In this document: piece by piece, positions 43,163 to 52,771 of the stretch
Layout of the letters: each line of letters opens with the position of its first letter
Position numbering within the stretch: the first letter of the stretch is position 1
Notes under the pieces: model-generated
Databases searched by the model: none
Seen by the model: the letters and a program-made list of their open reading frames with translations, nothing else
Told to the model about the DNA's origin: nothing
Assembly: GCA_001462345.1 (NCBI GenBank)
Contig: LIUM01000023.1
Span: 59,362-123,361, forward strand
Direction: 5' to 3'
Source: Fibrobacteria bacterium AD312
GTDB taxonomy: Bacteria > Fibrobacterota > Fibrobacteria > Fibrobacterales > Fibrobacteraceae
DNA: 64,000 nt
Translations under genes and position numbers: made by a program

Positions 43163-45487
43163 TTACTCAGGATACGCACAGCACCTAAAGCTAATCGAAT
43201 TGTCTTTATAGAACGCTGCTGCTGCTCGATACGAAGTTGGTTTTAAAAGGAAGACGACTTCTTTTCTTGAAGGCTCATAAATTAGGCCTTGGGCCAGATT
43301 TTCAAGCCAGAGAGAATCCCCTTTTTTGTATTCGGAAAGCAATGCATAGTCTTCGCCTATAACTTCAAGCGTTTCTGGATTCTTCACATCAAAAAATTGT
43401 AAAGTATCCTTAAAATCTTTTTGAGTTAAAATAGCATACAACGTCTTCGTAGTATCGGCAGTTAATGTAGTATCTACAGTAGTACCATTGACATACAAAT
43501 AAATGGTATCTTGGGTATAACCCATTCGAGTATAATAAGGGAAAAAGCGATTCGTACACATCGCTGCCGTTTCGCGATCAAGACCTTCAAATTGTTGGAA
43601 ACTAGAACCCTTTAAAACCTGAAGAGTATCAGAAGAACGCCCTAAGACCCATTCTTGATATTGACCAGGTAAATCGCGTATTCCAAAACGATTAGCGCAT
43701 TTTGCATTACGATTCACAAATGATTTTGCAAATAAAGAATCGTTTGTACCTACATTACAATAAGAAAAGAGATATTCAGATGAAGCAACATCCCCATCTT
43801 CAATTACACCATAAGTAGAGGAACCACCAGAGAGGCAGGCCTTTTGCCAATCACTTTCGTGACAGAGAGACACATTAAATCCAGGGAGTGACATTGCATT
43901 ACAGATTTCCATTGCTTCAGAATGTAAAACATTACTGTAGAACTCCCCATTTTCATCTCTATGTTCTATAGATTCCATACAAAAACGAGTTGTATCCGAT
44001 GATTCTACGGCAACAAACCCTGGAGGGCATTCTAAATCAGCGACCTGATGTGGTGCAATGTATAATGTATCAATTAAAGCTTTTGAATAATATCCAGAAG
44101 AATCTACGGACCGAATTCTTAAGATTAATGTATCCATCGGTAATACCCAACGAATCGTATCCGAGACAAATTTTCCAATAGCAGATACAGCCATGGAATC
44201 CCCTTTCCATTCATATTTTTTTGTATAACGAGTAGAGGCTTCGCCACCAGCATAGGCTAAAAGATCCCACGAATTACCATTATAGCGTTCAATAATATAT
44301 TTTGAAACCGCTCGATAGCAAAAATATTCTGAACAAGAAGATGGTATTTTTAAAACGGAATCCACTGAGATGTTATGGCTTTCCTCTACGGGATCAACGC
44401 TATTGCTCCAATAAATAAGGACTCGATTATTACTATCTAACCTTGTAAAACTTGAATTTAAGGTGTCTCGAACAGTGAAAATCATTTCTGGCATTAAGGG
44501 AGCAATTTTATCTGTTGTTATAAATAGCTGATTATTTTCAACTGTTTCTGAACCATCATTTCCAGAATCATTTCCAGAAGAATCATATGCCGTAATTCCT
44601 ATGGTGTATCGGCTTTCTGGCTGCAAGCCCTCAATAATTAAGCGAAATCTATTAGCATCTACAAGATCAAAGTCAAATCCCTTACCATCTAAAACAGCAA
44701 TCCTCATATAATTTTTAACATTATCCGATTGACTTGTTTCATCTACCCAAATAGAATCCTTGATGGCACGAATTCGAGCATGTTTATTGTATAAAGAAGA
44801 ACCAATGGAATCGACTTTTGTGTTTTGAAGCACTTTGATTTTTAAATTACGTAAGTCTTCTTCTTTATTTTCAGCGTAAATGACAATATTGTAACCAACG
44901 ATTGGTCCAGAAATATTATTTGGATCATAAAAATCTATTTGGTCTGTTGGACGAGCCCAATCAAAAAGAGCTCCTGTAGACCATACGGAATCTTGTAAAT
45001 TGACTCTAGATGGTGGTGAATCATCTCCGAAATGAATGTGTAGACGTTGTAAAGAACCTTTTTTTTCATCTTTATCTTTATCTGTATACTCAGGCCAAAG
45101 AGCGACTTGTAAACTATCTCTATCTAAATAATCAGCGAGTAGAGCGGTTAAATCAATCGTATCAAAGTCATCCGCTTTTTTATCATTATATTCGATTAAA
45201 ATTGATTTTTCTAAGGCCGCAGACGAAACTGCTTTTGAAGTATCATCTATAACTGTAGTATCAAGCCATAAATGAATGCCTTTTAGTTCTTTGGTTTCTA
45301 TAGGATAGCGAAAACGTAATTGATAGCAATAAGACCCATCTTCTACTCCAGGTGCACATTCTCTAAGAACGGACATGTCTAGAATTTCTCGATCAAAAAA
45401 ATACTCGACACCTTCATCATCGTCAGCACAAGAAGCAAGCAAAAAAAGGCCAATTATTGTAAAAACTTTAAAAATACGCTTTGTCAT
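43163..45487 (-). CDS. Large lipoprotein with Fn3-like domains and a SUMF1-like C-terminal domain
   Basis: 774 residues. Lipobox in IIGLFLLASC, the Cys being about residue 19, followed by an acidic stretch. Several beta-sandwich, fibronectin-III-like segments (~150-320, LQPESRYTIGITAYDSSGND) follow. From ~490 the chain has the shape of a formylglycine-generating-enzyme/SUMF1-type domain: CPPGFVAVESSDTTRFCMESIEHRD, NVSLCHESDWQKAC, RFGIRDLPGQYQEWVLG, VLKGSSFQ. In Fibrobacter, large lipoproteins of this type are common; enzymatic activity of the domain is doubtful. Likely in the outer membrane, facing out or periplasmic. Confidence 0.82.
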   Translation of the reverse strand: MTKRIFKVFTIIGLFLLASCADDDEGVEYFFDREILDMSVLRECAPGVEDGSYCYQLRFRYPIETKELKGIHLWLDTTVIDDTSKAVSSAALEKSILIEYNDKKADDFDTIDLTALLADYLDRDSLQVALWPEYTDKDKDEKKGSLQRLHIHFGDDSPPSRVNLQDSVWSTGALFDWARPTDQIDFYDPNNISGPIVGYNIVIYAENKEEDLRNLKIKVLQNTKVDSIGSSLYNKHARIRAIKDSIWVDETSQSDNVKNYMRIAVLDGKGFDFDLVDANRFRLIIEGLQPESRYTIGITAYDSSGNDSGNDGSETVENNQLFITTDKIAPLMPEMIFTVRDTLNSSFTRLDSNNRVLIYWSNSVDPVEESHNISVDSVLKIPSSCSEYFCYRAVSKYIIERYNGNSWDLLAYAGGEASTRYTKKYEWKGDSMAVSAIGKFVSDTIRWVLPMDTLILRIRSVDSSGYYSKALIDTLYIAPHQVADLECPPGFVAVESSDTTRFCMESIEHRDENGEFYSNVLHSEAMEICNAMSLPGFNVSLCHESDWQKACLSGGSSTYGVIEDGDVASSEYLFSYCNVGTNDSLFAKSFVNRNAKCANRFGIRDLPGQYQEWVLGRSSDTLQVLKGSSFQQFEGLDRETAAMCTNRFFPYYTRMGYTQDTIYLYVNGTTVDTTLTADTTKTLYAILTQKDFKDTLQFFDVKNPETLEVIGEDYALLSEYKKGDSLWLENLAQGLIYEPSRKEVVFLLKPTSYRAAAAFYKDNSISFRCCAYPE

Positions 45488-45506
45488 TATGGTATAAAAT
45501 ACAAAA

Positions 45507-45536
45507 AAACCGACTGGAACACAGCCGGTTTTTTTT
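45507..45536 (-). terminator. Terminator of rplU-rpmA
   Basis: AAACCGGCTG / CAGTCGGTTT stem on the minus strand (one G-U) followed by TTTTTTT, after the rpmA stop. Confidence 0.8.
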
Positions 45537-45550
45537 GTAAAGTATCGAAA

Positions 45551-45808
45551 TTAAAATTCTGGATAAACAGAAACTTTTTGACGCTTAGAGTCAAGATGTT
45601 CAAATTTCACTTTGCCATCAATTAGAGCAAATAGAGTAAAATCTCTACCCATACCCACATTGTTGCCTTTGTGAAAGTGAGAGCCTCTTTGACGAACAAT
45701 AATATTGCCCGCTTTGACTACTTGATCGCCGTATTTCTTGACACCAAGATATTTGGCGTTAGAGTCACGACCATTATGAACGGATCCTTGTCCTTTCTTA
45801 TGTGCCAT
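45551..45808 (-). CDS. rpmA: 50S ribosomal protein L27
   Basis: 85 residues, full length. [35 protein letters not shown] and [20 protein letters not shown] match L27. The N-terminus is the short MAHKKG form that needs no processing. Directly downstream of rplU in the usual order. Confidence 0.97.
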   Translation of the reverse strand: MAHKKGQGSVHNGRDSNAKYLGVKKYGDQVVKAGNIIVRQRGSHFHKGNNVGMGRDFTLFALIDGKVKFEHLDSKRQKVSVYPEF

Positions 45809-45810
45809 GG

Positions 45811-46302
45811 TTAAGCCTCCATCGCTTTACGAAGCGAGTTTTTCTTGATTTTCGCTGGCTTTGGAATGCCTTGGGCAATCTTTTCCTTGCGAGTTAAAGG
45901 CACATTTTGAGCCTTTTGCTTTGCAAGAGCCGCAATTCGAGCACGATTACGAGAAATGATTTGAGGTTCAACAGCTGCAGATTCCTTGCCAGAGCAAATT
46001 TCCGTAACAAGCACTTCGGTATAGCCCTGACGATGACCGTTTCTACGTTCGTAACGAGTACGACGTTTTTTCTTGAAAACGATCACAGTGTCACCTTTAC
46101 CGTGAGAAAGCACTTCTACTTTCACGGTGGCGTCACTCAGGACAGGGGTGCCGACTTGCACTTCTTTTCCGTTTGAGAAAAGAAGAACGGACTTTAGCTC
46201 CAGTGTAGAACCGACAGCAGCGTCAGCGATGCTGGGAACCTTATAGGCTTTGCCCAACTCGACTTTATACTGGAAACCACCTGTTTCAACAATAGAATAC
46301 AT
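45811..46302 (-). CDS. rplU: 50S ribosomal protein L21 with a long C-terminal tail
   Basis: 163 residues. Residues 1-103 are ordinary L21 ([53 protein letters not shown]). The remaining ~60 residues are a Lys/Arg-rich extension ([29 protein letters not shown]...LRKAMEA) not found in typical bacterial L21. It precedes rpmA by two nt. No ObgE follows here; obg is elsewhere (23087). Confidence 0.95.
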   Translation of the reverse strand: MYSIVETGGFQYKVELGKAYKVPSIADAAVGSTLELKSVLLFSNGKEVQVGTPVLSDATVKVEVLSHGKGDTVIVFKKKRRTRYERRNGHRQGYTEVLVTEICSGKESAAVEPQIISRNRARIAALAKQKAQNVPLTRKEKIAQGIPKPAKIKKNSLRKAMEA

Positions 46303-46596
46303 TTTGTATATCCTTTAATTAGTTAGCTGTATCGGAGCTGCAATATTAACAAAAAAAAAGAAAAAAGTAAAGGTTTTAATCAAAAAGATCAAAAAAAAGG
46401 TGCACTTTTTTGAAAAATAGTGGCTTTTTAAATTTAAAAAACGAATCTATCGTGTATTTTACCAAAGTTCGTCTTCAGAAGAAAGCCTAAAATTTATTCT
46501 GAACGACAAATTCTGCATTAAAATAAAATGTTCATTTTATAAAAAACTTTAATTTTTTACTAAATTTTAGCCATCTATTACAAAAGGACATTTTGA

Positions 46597-49422
46597 ATGA
46601 ATACAATCGTAGACCTCAATGGCGAATGGGAACTCCTTTGGGATACCGAAGATATAGGCATAACTAACCGTTGGTACGCAAACCCCCAGGAAGGATGCGA
46701 GAAAGTACAAGTACCTCATATTTGGGAACAATCTTTTGAAAAAATGTTTTTGACTCAAGATACCGCTTATTATTTCAAGCGCTTTTTTGTTGAAGAAAAA
46801 CAAGTTCCTAAAAGAATTTTTCTTTGTTTTGAACGTATTGCCACCCATGCTGTTATTTGGTTAAATGGAAAATTGATTGGTGAACACTTTGGGGCCTATT
46901 CCTCTTTTATTGTAGAAACATCAAAAGCGATTAAACTCGGTGAAGAAAATATTCTTTGTATCCGCGTAGCGAATATGGGAGCTGCTAACAGCCGTATAGA
47001 CTTTGGTCGCAATTCTAAAGAAGGGGTTGAAGACCGCTACGTTCATCCTACAGAAATGCCCGTCGGCTTACCTTGGATGCAATATCCATTCGCTGGTATT
47101 TATGGCAATGTTTCTTTAATTCTTGGTAATGCGGCCTTTATTTCAGGAATGCAAGTAGAACCTGATATAGATCAAGAACGCGTTGCAGTAGAAGTTTCTT
47201 TTAATAATCCTAGAGGATTTCAAACTAAACTTCGTATTTTGATGAAAAATCCAGCAGGTGAAGTTTCTGAAATTTATAAAGACTTAAAACTCGAGAAAGA
47301 AAATGCTTCTCATCGTTTTATTCTAGGTATAAAAGACTGGAAAAGGGATAAATATAGCTGGGCTCATGATAAGCCAAATCTTTTTGCTATCGAAGTTCAA
47401 TTAGAGTCTAAAACAACAAAAACAAAAGGCATTCCTGAGTATTCTTTCTCTGTCATGAAGACTTTTGGATTTAGAAAATTCGATTGTATCAAAGGCGATT
47501 TTTATTTAAATGATTCCATCATTAAACTTCATGGCATAAATTACTCCCAACACTGGAGTCAAGGCGGATTATGGACTTCTCAAAATCCTAATTTCCGTAA
47601 AGACTTAGAATCATTAAAGAAACTTGGTTTTAATACGATTCGTTCTGGTGGAGCCCCTCTTTCAAATGAAGCACTTGACCTATGCGATGAACTTGGTCTC
47701 TTAGTGTTCCAAGAATTCCCAGTTCATACCATGCGCTCCTCTGCTCGAGGCTTAGAAGAAGTGCGCACTGTAATTGAAGATATTGTTAATGAACAAAAAC
47801 ACCATCCTTCGATTGCGGCTTGGGTTATTGGTGCAGAAAACGGTACCCTTGTATTAGAAAATGGAAATAAATTACTGAAAAACGTAGATCAGCTCGATAT
47901 GAGTAGACCTGTTATTAGTAATCTCAACTGTGTGTATTTAGATAACGAAGAATCTTTCCATAAAGATACAGGTAAACTCATGGGCGTGACAAACGATCGT
48001 ATTTTATTATACGCCTCGCATCGCCTTCATTTACGTATGAATCCAAGTGCCAACCTCAGTTATTTCTTATCTCTATATTGCAGTAAAGATGAAACTGAAG
48101 TGTCCATTCCAGACACGACTCTTGGTGATAGTCTATTTCAAGATGATTATGAAACCTTTGTTAAAGAGACCAATGGTAAAATTTTAATCACCTTAAAAAA
48201 CCATACTTTATTACCAAAAGAGCCAACAGCTCTCACTGGCCCTCGCAGTAATAAAAATGCAAAAGCGATTAAAGGTCTTTATAAGCAAATTAATGCTTTC
48301 ATAGCAGATAAAAATATTTCTATCTGGCCTTCTTTTAAGGCATTTAATGAAGACGCCCAACGGATTGCACTAAAAAGCAAAATAGACCAACTCACTTCTA
48401 TACAAAGTAATTCTTTAGTTTCTGGTTATTTCTTAGATCAATGGGCCGATATTGGAACTGATTTTTCTGGATTGGTCGATGAAAATCGTAAATCTAAAGG
48501 TTTAGAATCCTTTGCTAAAGAAATCACCACTCCTACTAAGCTATTGATTTCTGGCTTTGAACATGTTGTTGTGCCACAAAATGAAATTTCATTCCAAATG
48601 GTTCTTCTAAATCATGATCGCTTAGAAGATTTTGAGACTGAAATTGTTATTGTGGATAAAGCAGGTCAAGTCGTTTCTTCTCAGAAGAAAAACGAAAAAG
48701 GCCAGACAAGCCTTACTCCGCTTGGCATTTATACCATTAAAGCACCAAAATCAACGGGTAATTATACTGTTCAAGCTAAATTAATTTATAAAGGTAAAGA
48801 GATTTACCAAACTTCAGAAAGCTTAATTGTTATTGAACAAGCAGACGTAAAAGCAGCAATGAAACAAGTCTGTTTCTTAGATAACAGTACAGAAACTAGT
48901 GATGCACTTGCTTCCTTAAAAGGATCTGAACAAGTTATTTTTACAGCTAATTTAAGCTCTTGGAATAATGAAATCTTAGCAAAGATTGTAGATGTTACCA
49001 AAAATGGTGGTAAAACCCTCTTGCTATCCGATATGACTCAAGAAGATATTGAAATGTTCAATTCCAGTCATCATTTTGATTCTACAATTGAATCTCATTT
49101 TTCTACAGGCGCAAACGAGCTTAGCTTGCATTATTTAACGGAAGACTCCCCTCTTCTTCCAATATTTAATGGAGAGGCTGTTCTTGATCACAATGCTTCT
49201 GCTGTAATGCCTAGCGTATCCTTAAACGAACTCGAAGGCTCAACTGTATTAGCACGCTCAGTCTCTATTATCAAGGGAGAAGTCAAGACAGGTGTTGATT
49301 TACAGATGTTGCCTTTTGGAAAAGGTAAAATTGTGTTTAATCAATTCAGTGTTTTCGAAGGTCTTGAAACAAGTGCATTAGCAGATGCCTTATTTTGTAA
49401 GATTGTTAAACTTTTAGTTTAA
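46597..49422 (+). CDS. GH2-like glycoside hydrolase without signal peptide
   Basis: 941 residues. Family GH2 layout: sugar-binding jelly roll (LNGEWELLWDTEDIG, HAVIWLNGKLIGEHFGAYSSF), immunoglobulin-like domain (~180-300), TIM-barrel (KLHGINYSQHWSQGG, FNTIRSGGAPLSNEALDLCDELGLLVFQEFP). The usual acid/base motif GNE reads GAENG (E414 in WVIGAENGT), and the nucleophile segment is hard to place. A C-terminal ~300-residue beta-rich extension follows. No export signal, so it appears cytoplasmic, or it could use an atypical route. Substrate (galactoside, glucuronide, other) cannot be told, and the changed motif leaves activity open. Confidence 0.8.
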   Translation: MNTIVDLNGEWELLWDTEDIGITNRWYANPQEGCEKVQVPHIWEQSFEKMFLTQDTAYYFKRFFVEEKQVPKRIFLCFERIATHAVIWLNGKLIGEHFGAYSSFIVETSKAIKLGEENILCIRVANMGAANSRIDFGRNSKEGVEDRYVHPTEMPVGLPWMQYPFAGIYGNVSLILGNAAFISGMQVEPDIDQERVAVEVSFNNPRGFQTKLRILMKNPAGEVSEIYKDLKLEKENASHRFILGIKDWKRDKYSWAHDKPNLFAIEVQLESKTTKTKGIPEYSFSVMKTFGFRKFDCIKGDFYLNDSIIKLHGINYSQHWSQGGLWTSQNPNFRKDLESLKKLGFNTIRSGGAPLSNEALDLCDELGLLVFQEFPVHTMRSSARGLEEVRTVIEDIVNEQKHHPSIAAWVIGAENGTLVLENGNKLLKNVDQLDMSRPVISNLNCVYLDNEESFHKDTGKLMGVTNDRILLYASHRLHLRMNPSANLSYFLSLYCSKDETEVSIPDTTLGDSLFQDDYETFVKETNGKILITLKNHTLLPKEPTALTGPRSNKNAKAIKGLYKQINAFIADKNISIWPSFKAFNEDAQRIALKSKIDQLTSIQSNSLVSGYFLDQWADIGTDFSGLVDENRKSKGLESFAKEITTPTKLLISGFEHVVVPQNEISFQMVLLNHDRLEDFETEIVIVDKAGQVVSSQKKNEKGQTSLTPLGIYTIKAPKSTGNYTVQAKLIYKGKEIYQTSESLIVIEQADVKAAMKQVCFLDNSTETSDALASLKGSEQVIFTANLSSWNNEILAKIVDVTKNGGKTLLLSDMTQEDIEMFNSSHHFDSTIESHFSTGANELSLHYLTEDSPLLPIFNGEAVLDHNASAVMPSVSLNELEGSTVLARSVSIIKGEVKTGVDLQMLPFGKGKIVFNQFSVFEGLETSALADALFCKIVKLLV

Positions 49423-49441
49423 TCAAAAATTCTCTTATTAA

Positions 49442-49472
49442 AAAGCTCCTCTAAATAGAGGAGCTTTTTTTA
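49442..49472 (+). terminator. Terminator of GH2 gene
   Basis: AAAGCTCCTCT / AGAGGAGCTTT with a 4-nt loop and T-run, 19 nt after the stop. Confidence 0.9.
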
Positions 49473-49521
49473 TTCGTTTAAAGAAGTTTAATCTGAACTC
49501 TCTAGAAGAGTTATTCAAGCA

Positions 49522-50385
49522 TTAACGTGATGTAGAATCTTTTTTTGAGGAATTCGTTTTTGTGGAATCTATTTTAGCGGAATCTATTTTTAAAATCGAA
49601 TCAGAAACATGATTTTTCATGAAAGTATCTTTAATAGAAACCCATTTTACATCACTCACTTTGGAAACAGAACGACCTTCTTCTTTCAATGATTTTATAT
49701 CTGGTATTTTTAACGAATCAATTACTAAAGAATCCACATTCCACAAATCATAATAAGAATTAAAAAGAGCGAACCATTCGCGTAACCATATTTTTCTTGA
49801 TTCTCTTTCAAAAAACCAATTCTTAGAATTGTAAAGATAATGCTGAATATCTACCGTTATAAAAACAGGTTTCTCTCCAGCAAGCGTAGTGAAAATTTGT
49901 TTTGCTCGACTGGATGCCGCTGCAGAAGTAATGAGTAGAACGGTATCCACATTTTTAGACTTAAACCATGGAACAATAGAAAGAGCCTCTTCTAAAGTGG
50001 AAGGATCTTTGTGTCGAAAAAGAAAAACACGCCCACTATCTACGTTTCCAGAACGCATAAAATCATCTGCATAATAATCAGCAAAACTCTTATCTCGGAA
50101 AATTCGACGCCCTAAAAGTAATACAGAATCCGCTTTACGTTCTTCCAATAATTTTAAAGCGTAATCCGAGCGTTCCATATCAGCAGTTTGCCCATCTAAA
50201 ACCGCTACCCAAGAAACATGTTCAAAGGAATCATCTTCTACAAGCCAACGGCCACTTTGCCCTATTAATAAATAAATCAATAATAGGAGAAATAAGAATA
50301 GAGAGCCGCCGATAATACCCAAATGGAAGCGACGACGACGCTGAATATCACGAATTTGATTGAGATTTGCAAATATACGGCTCAA
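49522..50385 (-). CDS. YdcF/SanA-like (DUF218) membrane protein
   Basis: 287 residues from TTG 50385 (AAGG seven nt upstream); longer starts (TTG 50409, GTG 50391) lack proper spacing. One N-terminal membrane helix after a basic segment (RRRRFHLGIIGGSLFLFLLLLIYLL). The DUF218 core has VSWVAVLDG, DYALKLLEERKADSVLLLG, STLEEALSIVPWFKSKNVDTVLLITSAAASSRA. The C-terminus is low-complexity, repeating D-S-x-K (KIDSAKIDSTKTNSSKKDST). DUF218 proteins (SanA, ElyC) relate to envelope barrier or peptidoglycan steps. Its neighbours ddl, tsaB and rimI are on the same strand. Confidence 0.78.
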   Translation of the reverse strand: MSRIFANLNQIRDIQRRRRFHLGIIGGSLFLFLLLLIYLLIGQSGRWLVEDDSFEHVSWVAVLDGQTADMERSDYALKLLEERKADSVLLLGRRIFRDKSFADYYADDFMRSGNVDSGRVFLFRHKDPSTLEEALSIVPWFKSKNVDTVLLITSAAASSRAKQIFTTLAGEKPVFITVDIQHYLYNSKNWFFERESRKIWLREWFALFNSYYDLWNVDSLVIDSLKIPDIKSLKEEGRSVSKVSDVKWVSIKDTFMKNHVSDSILKIDSAKIDSTKTNSSKKDSTSR

Positions 50386-50426
50386 AAGCACACCTTCATT
50401 AAATAACAACTATAATCTAACAAAAA

Positions 50427-50858
50427 TTAAAAATCAAATCGAAACAAAAGTGCATTTTCTCCATCTGAATAGTAGTGTTTTCTAAGACCACAACAAATAA
50501 AGCCATGCTTTTTATAAAATTGCTGAGCTGTTATATTGTTTTCTCGTACTTCTAAAAACACGGATCGAACATTTTTTTCTTTTAAAGAAGAAACACCTTC
50601 TCGCCATAAAAAAGAACCAGCCCCTATTCTTGAATAATCCGATTTAATGGCAATACTTAAAAGTTCTGCTTCGTCTCCAATCACTTGTATAAATAGATAA
50701 CCCAAGACTTGTTCATTGATGATCAAAACAAGTGATATAGATAAAGGAGAAGAACACTCTGATTCTAATTGCTTTAAAGTCCAATTTTGAAAAGCGAGCT
50801 CATTTTGAATTCTTAAAACGGATTCTAAATCCGAAGGGCTCATTTTTCGGCAATGCAT
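50427..50858 (-). CDS. rimI: GNAT N-acetyltransferase RimI-like
   Basis: 143 residues from ATG 50858 (one nt after the tsaB stop, AGAAG upstream); the TTG at 50876 would overlap tsaB. GNAT fold: MSPSDLESVLRIQNELAFQNW, SIAIKSDYSRIGAGSFLWREGV (acetyl-CoA pyrophosphate loop), VFLEVRENNITAQQFYKKHGF and the C-terminal LLFRFDF. It is the usual partner of tsaB and modifies the N-terminus of ribosomal proteins such as S18 in other bacteria. Confidence 0.85.
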   Translation of the reverse strand: MHCRKMSPSDLESVLRIQNELAFQNWTLKQLESECSSPLSISLVLIINEQVLGYLFIQVIGDEAELLSIAIKSDYSRIGAGSFLWREGVSSLKEKNVRSVFLEVRENNITAQQFYKKHGFICCGLRKHYYSDGENALLFRFDF

Positions 50859-50859
50859 T

Positions 50860-51489
50860 TCAAGTCTTCTTTTCAAAGTAGGAAGGTTGAATATAATTTG
50901 CTTCTTGAATTAAGGATGGTTTCAATTGATCTAAAAAGACAAGAAATGATTCTAATTCTGTTCCAGTAATCAACGTCATCTTTAATTCTTTTTGTTCTAT
51001 AGCTCTTTTAATTTCAGCATCGTCTAGTGCAAAAGAATCGAGAATCACATCCGCATTCACCATTGTATTTAATAAGGATACGACTTCTTCTGTAGAATCA
51101 AAAATCTCTTTATTTTGATATCGTAAATACCAATAACCAGGGCGTGCTCTAATGATAACGGCATTATTTGGATTGTTGGATAATGACGTTAAAGCTTCAA
51201 GAGTAGAAATCCCATAAAGTTCTCGCTTACCAGAGAAGCATAGCCCTTGACAAAAGGCAATGCCTGTACGAAGCCCTGTAAAAGAACCTGGGCCTAAAGT
51301 AACGAGAACGCGTTTCACATGATCTAAAGATGTATTCGCTTGCTCAAGAAGTTGATCTAAAACATGACCAGCAGATTCCCCCCTAGCTTTATTATCAAAA
51401 AACTCAAAACGCTGATTGTTTTGATAAAGGCCCATGGCTATACCATATCGAGAAGAATCCACCACTAGGTCAAAAGAATCATTTGCCAT
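50860..51489 (-). CDS. tsaB: tRNA threonylcarbamoyladenosine biosynthesis protein TsaB
   Basis: 209 residues, ASKHA fold. VVDSSRYGIAMGLYQ, HVKRVLVTLGPGSFTGLRTGIAFCQGL and LYGISTLEALT are diagnostic. TsaB pairs with TsaD and TsaE to make t6A37 in tRNA. Start overlaps the ddl stop (TAATG). Confidence 0.92.
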   Translation of the reverse strand: MANDSFDLVVDSSRYGIAMGLYQNNQRFEFFDNKARGESAGHVLDQLLEQANTSLDHVKRVLVTLGPGSFTGLRTGIAFCQGLCFSGKRELYGISTLEALTSLSNNPNNAVIIRARPGYWYLRYQNKEIFDSTEEVVSLLNTMVNADVILDSFALDDAEIKRAIEQKELKMTLITGTELESFLVFLDQLKPSLIQEANYIQPSYFEKKT

Positions 51490-52523
51490 TAGCGTTTGAC
51501 CTTTAAACTTTTCTCAATAATCAAATCAATCAATTGCGAATAAGAAATCCCATTACAAGCGGCTTGCTGCGGGAGCAATGATGTTGGTGTAAAACCAGGA
51601 AGAGTATTGGTTTCGATGGCCCATATTTTTGACTGTTTATCAATTAAAACATCTGTACGGCTATAAACGTCACAGCCTAAAGCAAGATGAGCTTTTTTAA
51701 CAAGTTCTTGAATTTCTCGAGTTAATGGTTCAGGGAATTCCGCAGGTGTTATTTCTCGACATTCGCCATTGTATTTGGCATCAAAATCAAAATATTCCCT
51801 AGTCGTCATACGCAATTCTGTCGGAGGCACAGGCTTTTCGCCCTCAATGTAACCGCAACTAGCCTCTCTACCTTTAATAAACTTTTCGCATAAAAGAACT
51901 TTCGTATTGTTAAATAGAGAAGAACAAATGGTTCCCGCTTCTTCTAGATTAGCAGCGATTCCAATACCAAGGCTTGAGCCTCCTAAAGGATCTTTGATAA
52001 CCAAGGGATAACCTAAACGATCTGCTACAGATACTAATTGATCGCCAGAAAACGAGTCTTTATGCAAAACTTCATAATCTGGAGTAGAAATACCATTGAT
52101 TTGATAAATTTCTTTAGTTTTAATTTTATCCATCGCTAGAGCAGAGGCAAGAACACCACAACCAGTGTAAGGCATATCCCAGTGTTCTAAAAGAGCTTGA
52201 ACATGGCCATCTTCACCCCACTTACCATGGAGAGCAAGAAAAACAAGATCACAATCAGGGAGTTCCGATAATGCGGGCACTCTTTTTTTGCACGCGGATT
52301 TTCCGTCTAATGAATGAAAATAATTTAATGAAAAATTTTCTTTTTGATATGGGCTTAGTTCTCTTGAAGACCAAATCCAAGTGCCATTTTTTTCTATTAA
52401 AACAGGATGGATATTGTATTTTTGAGGATCCATAGCACGTACAATGCCAGTACCACTAACAACGGAAACATCATGTTCTGTTGAAAAGCCACCCATGAAA
52501 ACCAAAACGCGCAAACGAGACAT
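51489..52523 (-). CDS. ddl: D-alanine-D-alanine ligase
   Basis: 344 residues, ATP-grasp. VFMGGFSTEHDVSVVSGTGI, LHGKWGEDGHVQALLEHWDMPYTGCGVLASALAMDKIKTK, KDPLGGSSLGIGI, and IETNTLPGFTPTSLLPQQAACNGISY carry the family motifs. It ligates two D-Ala for peptidoglycan; alr, which makes D-Ala, is at 62057. Overlaps tsaB. Confidence 0.95.
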   Translation of the reverse strand: MSRLRVLVFMGGFSTEHDVSVVSGTGIVRAMDPQKYNIHPVLIEKNGTWIWSSRELSPYQKENFSLNYFHSLDGKSACKKRVPALSELPDCDLVFLALHGKWGEDGHVQALLEHWDMPYTGCGVLASALAMDKIKTKEIYQINGISTPDYEVLHKDSFSGDQLVSVADRLGYPLVIKDPLGGSSLGIGIAANLEEAGTICSSLFNNTKVLLCEKFIKGREASCGYIEGEKPVPPTELRMTTREYFDFDAKYNGECREITPAEFPEPLTREIQELVKKAHLALGCDVYSRTDVLIDKQSKIWAIETNTLPGFTPTSLLPQQAACNGISYSQLIDLIIEKSLKVKR

Positions 52524-52771
52524 AAATAATACCTATAAAAAAGTCGATAAGTGAAAAATAGCTTTTTCTTTGGTTTTAGGCTCCTTGATTTTACATAGAT
52601 AATTCAAATTAAGAAGCCATGCTTTAACCGCTTTAAGGAAGATAAAAAAAATTAAAAAATATCTTTTGCTCAATAAATATCACGCTTATAAAAAAGCATT
52701 CATTTTTTTGTACCTTTTTTTAATAAATTTATCTAGGTTATACAAGTTCTCTCTTTTCTGGATGGTAGATT

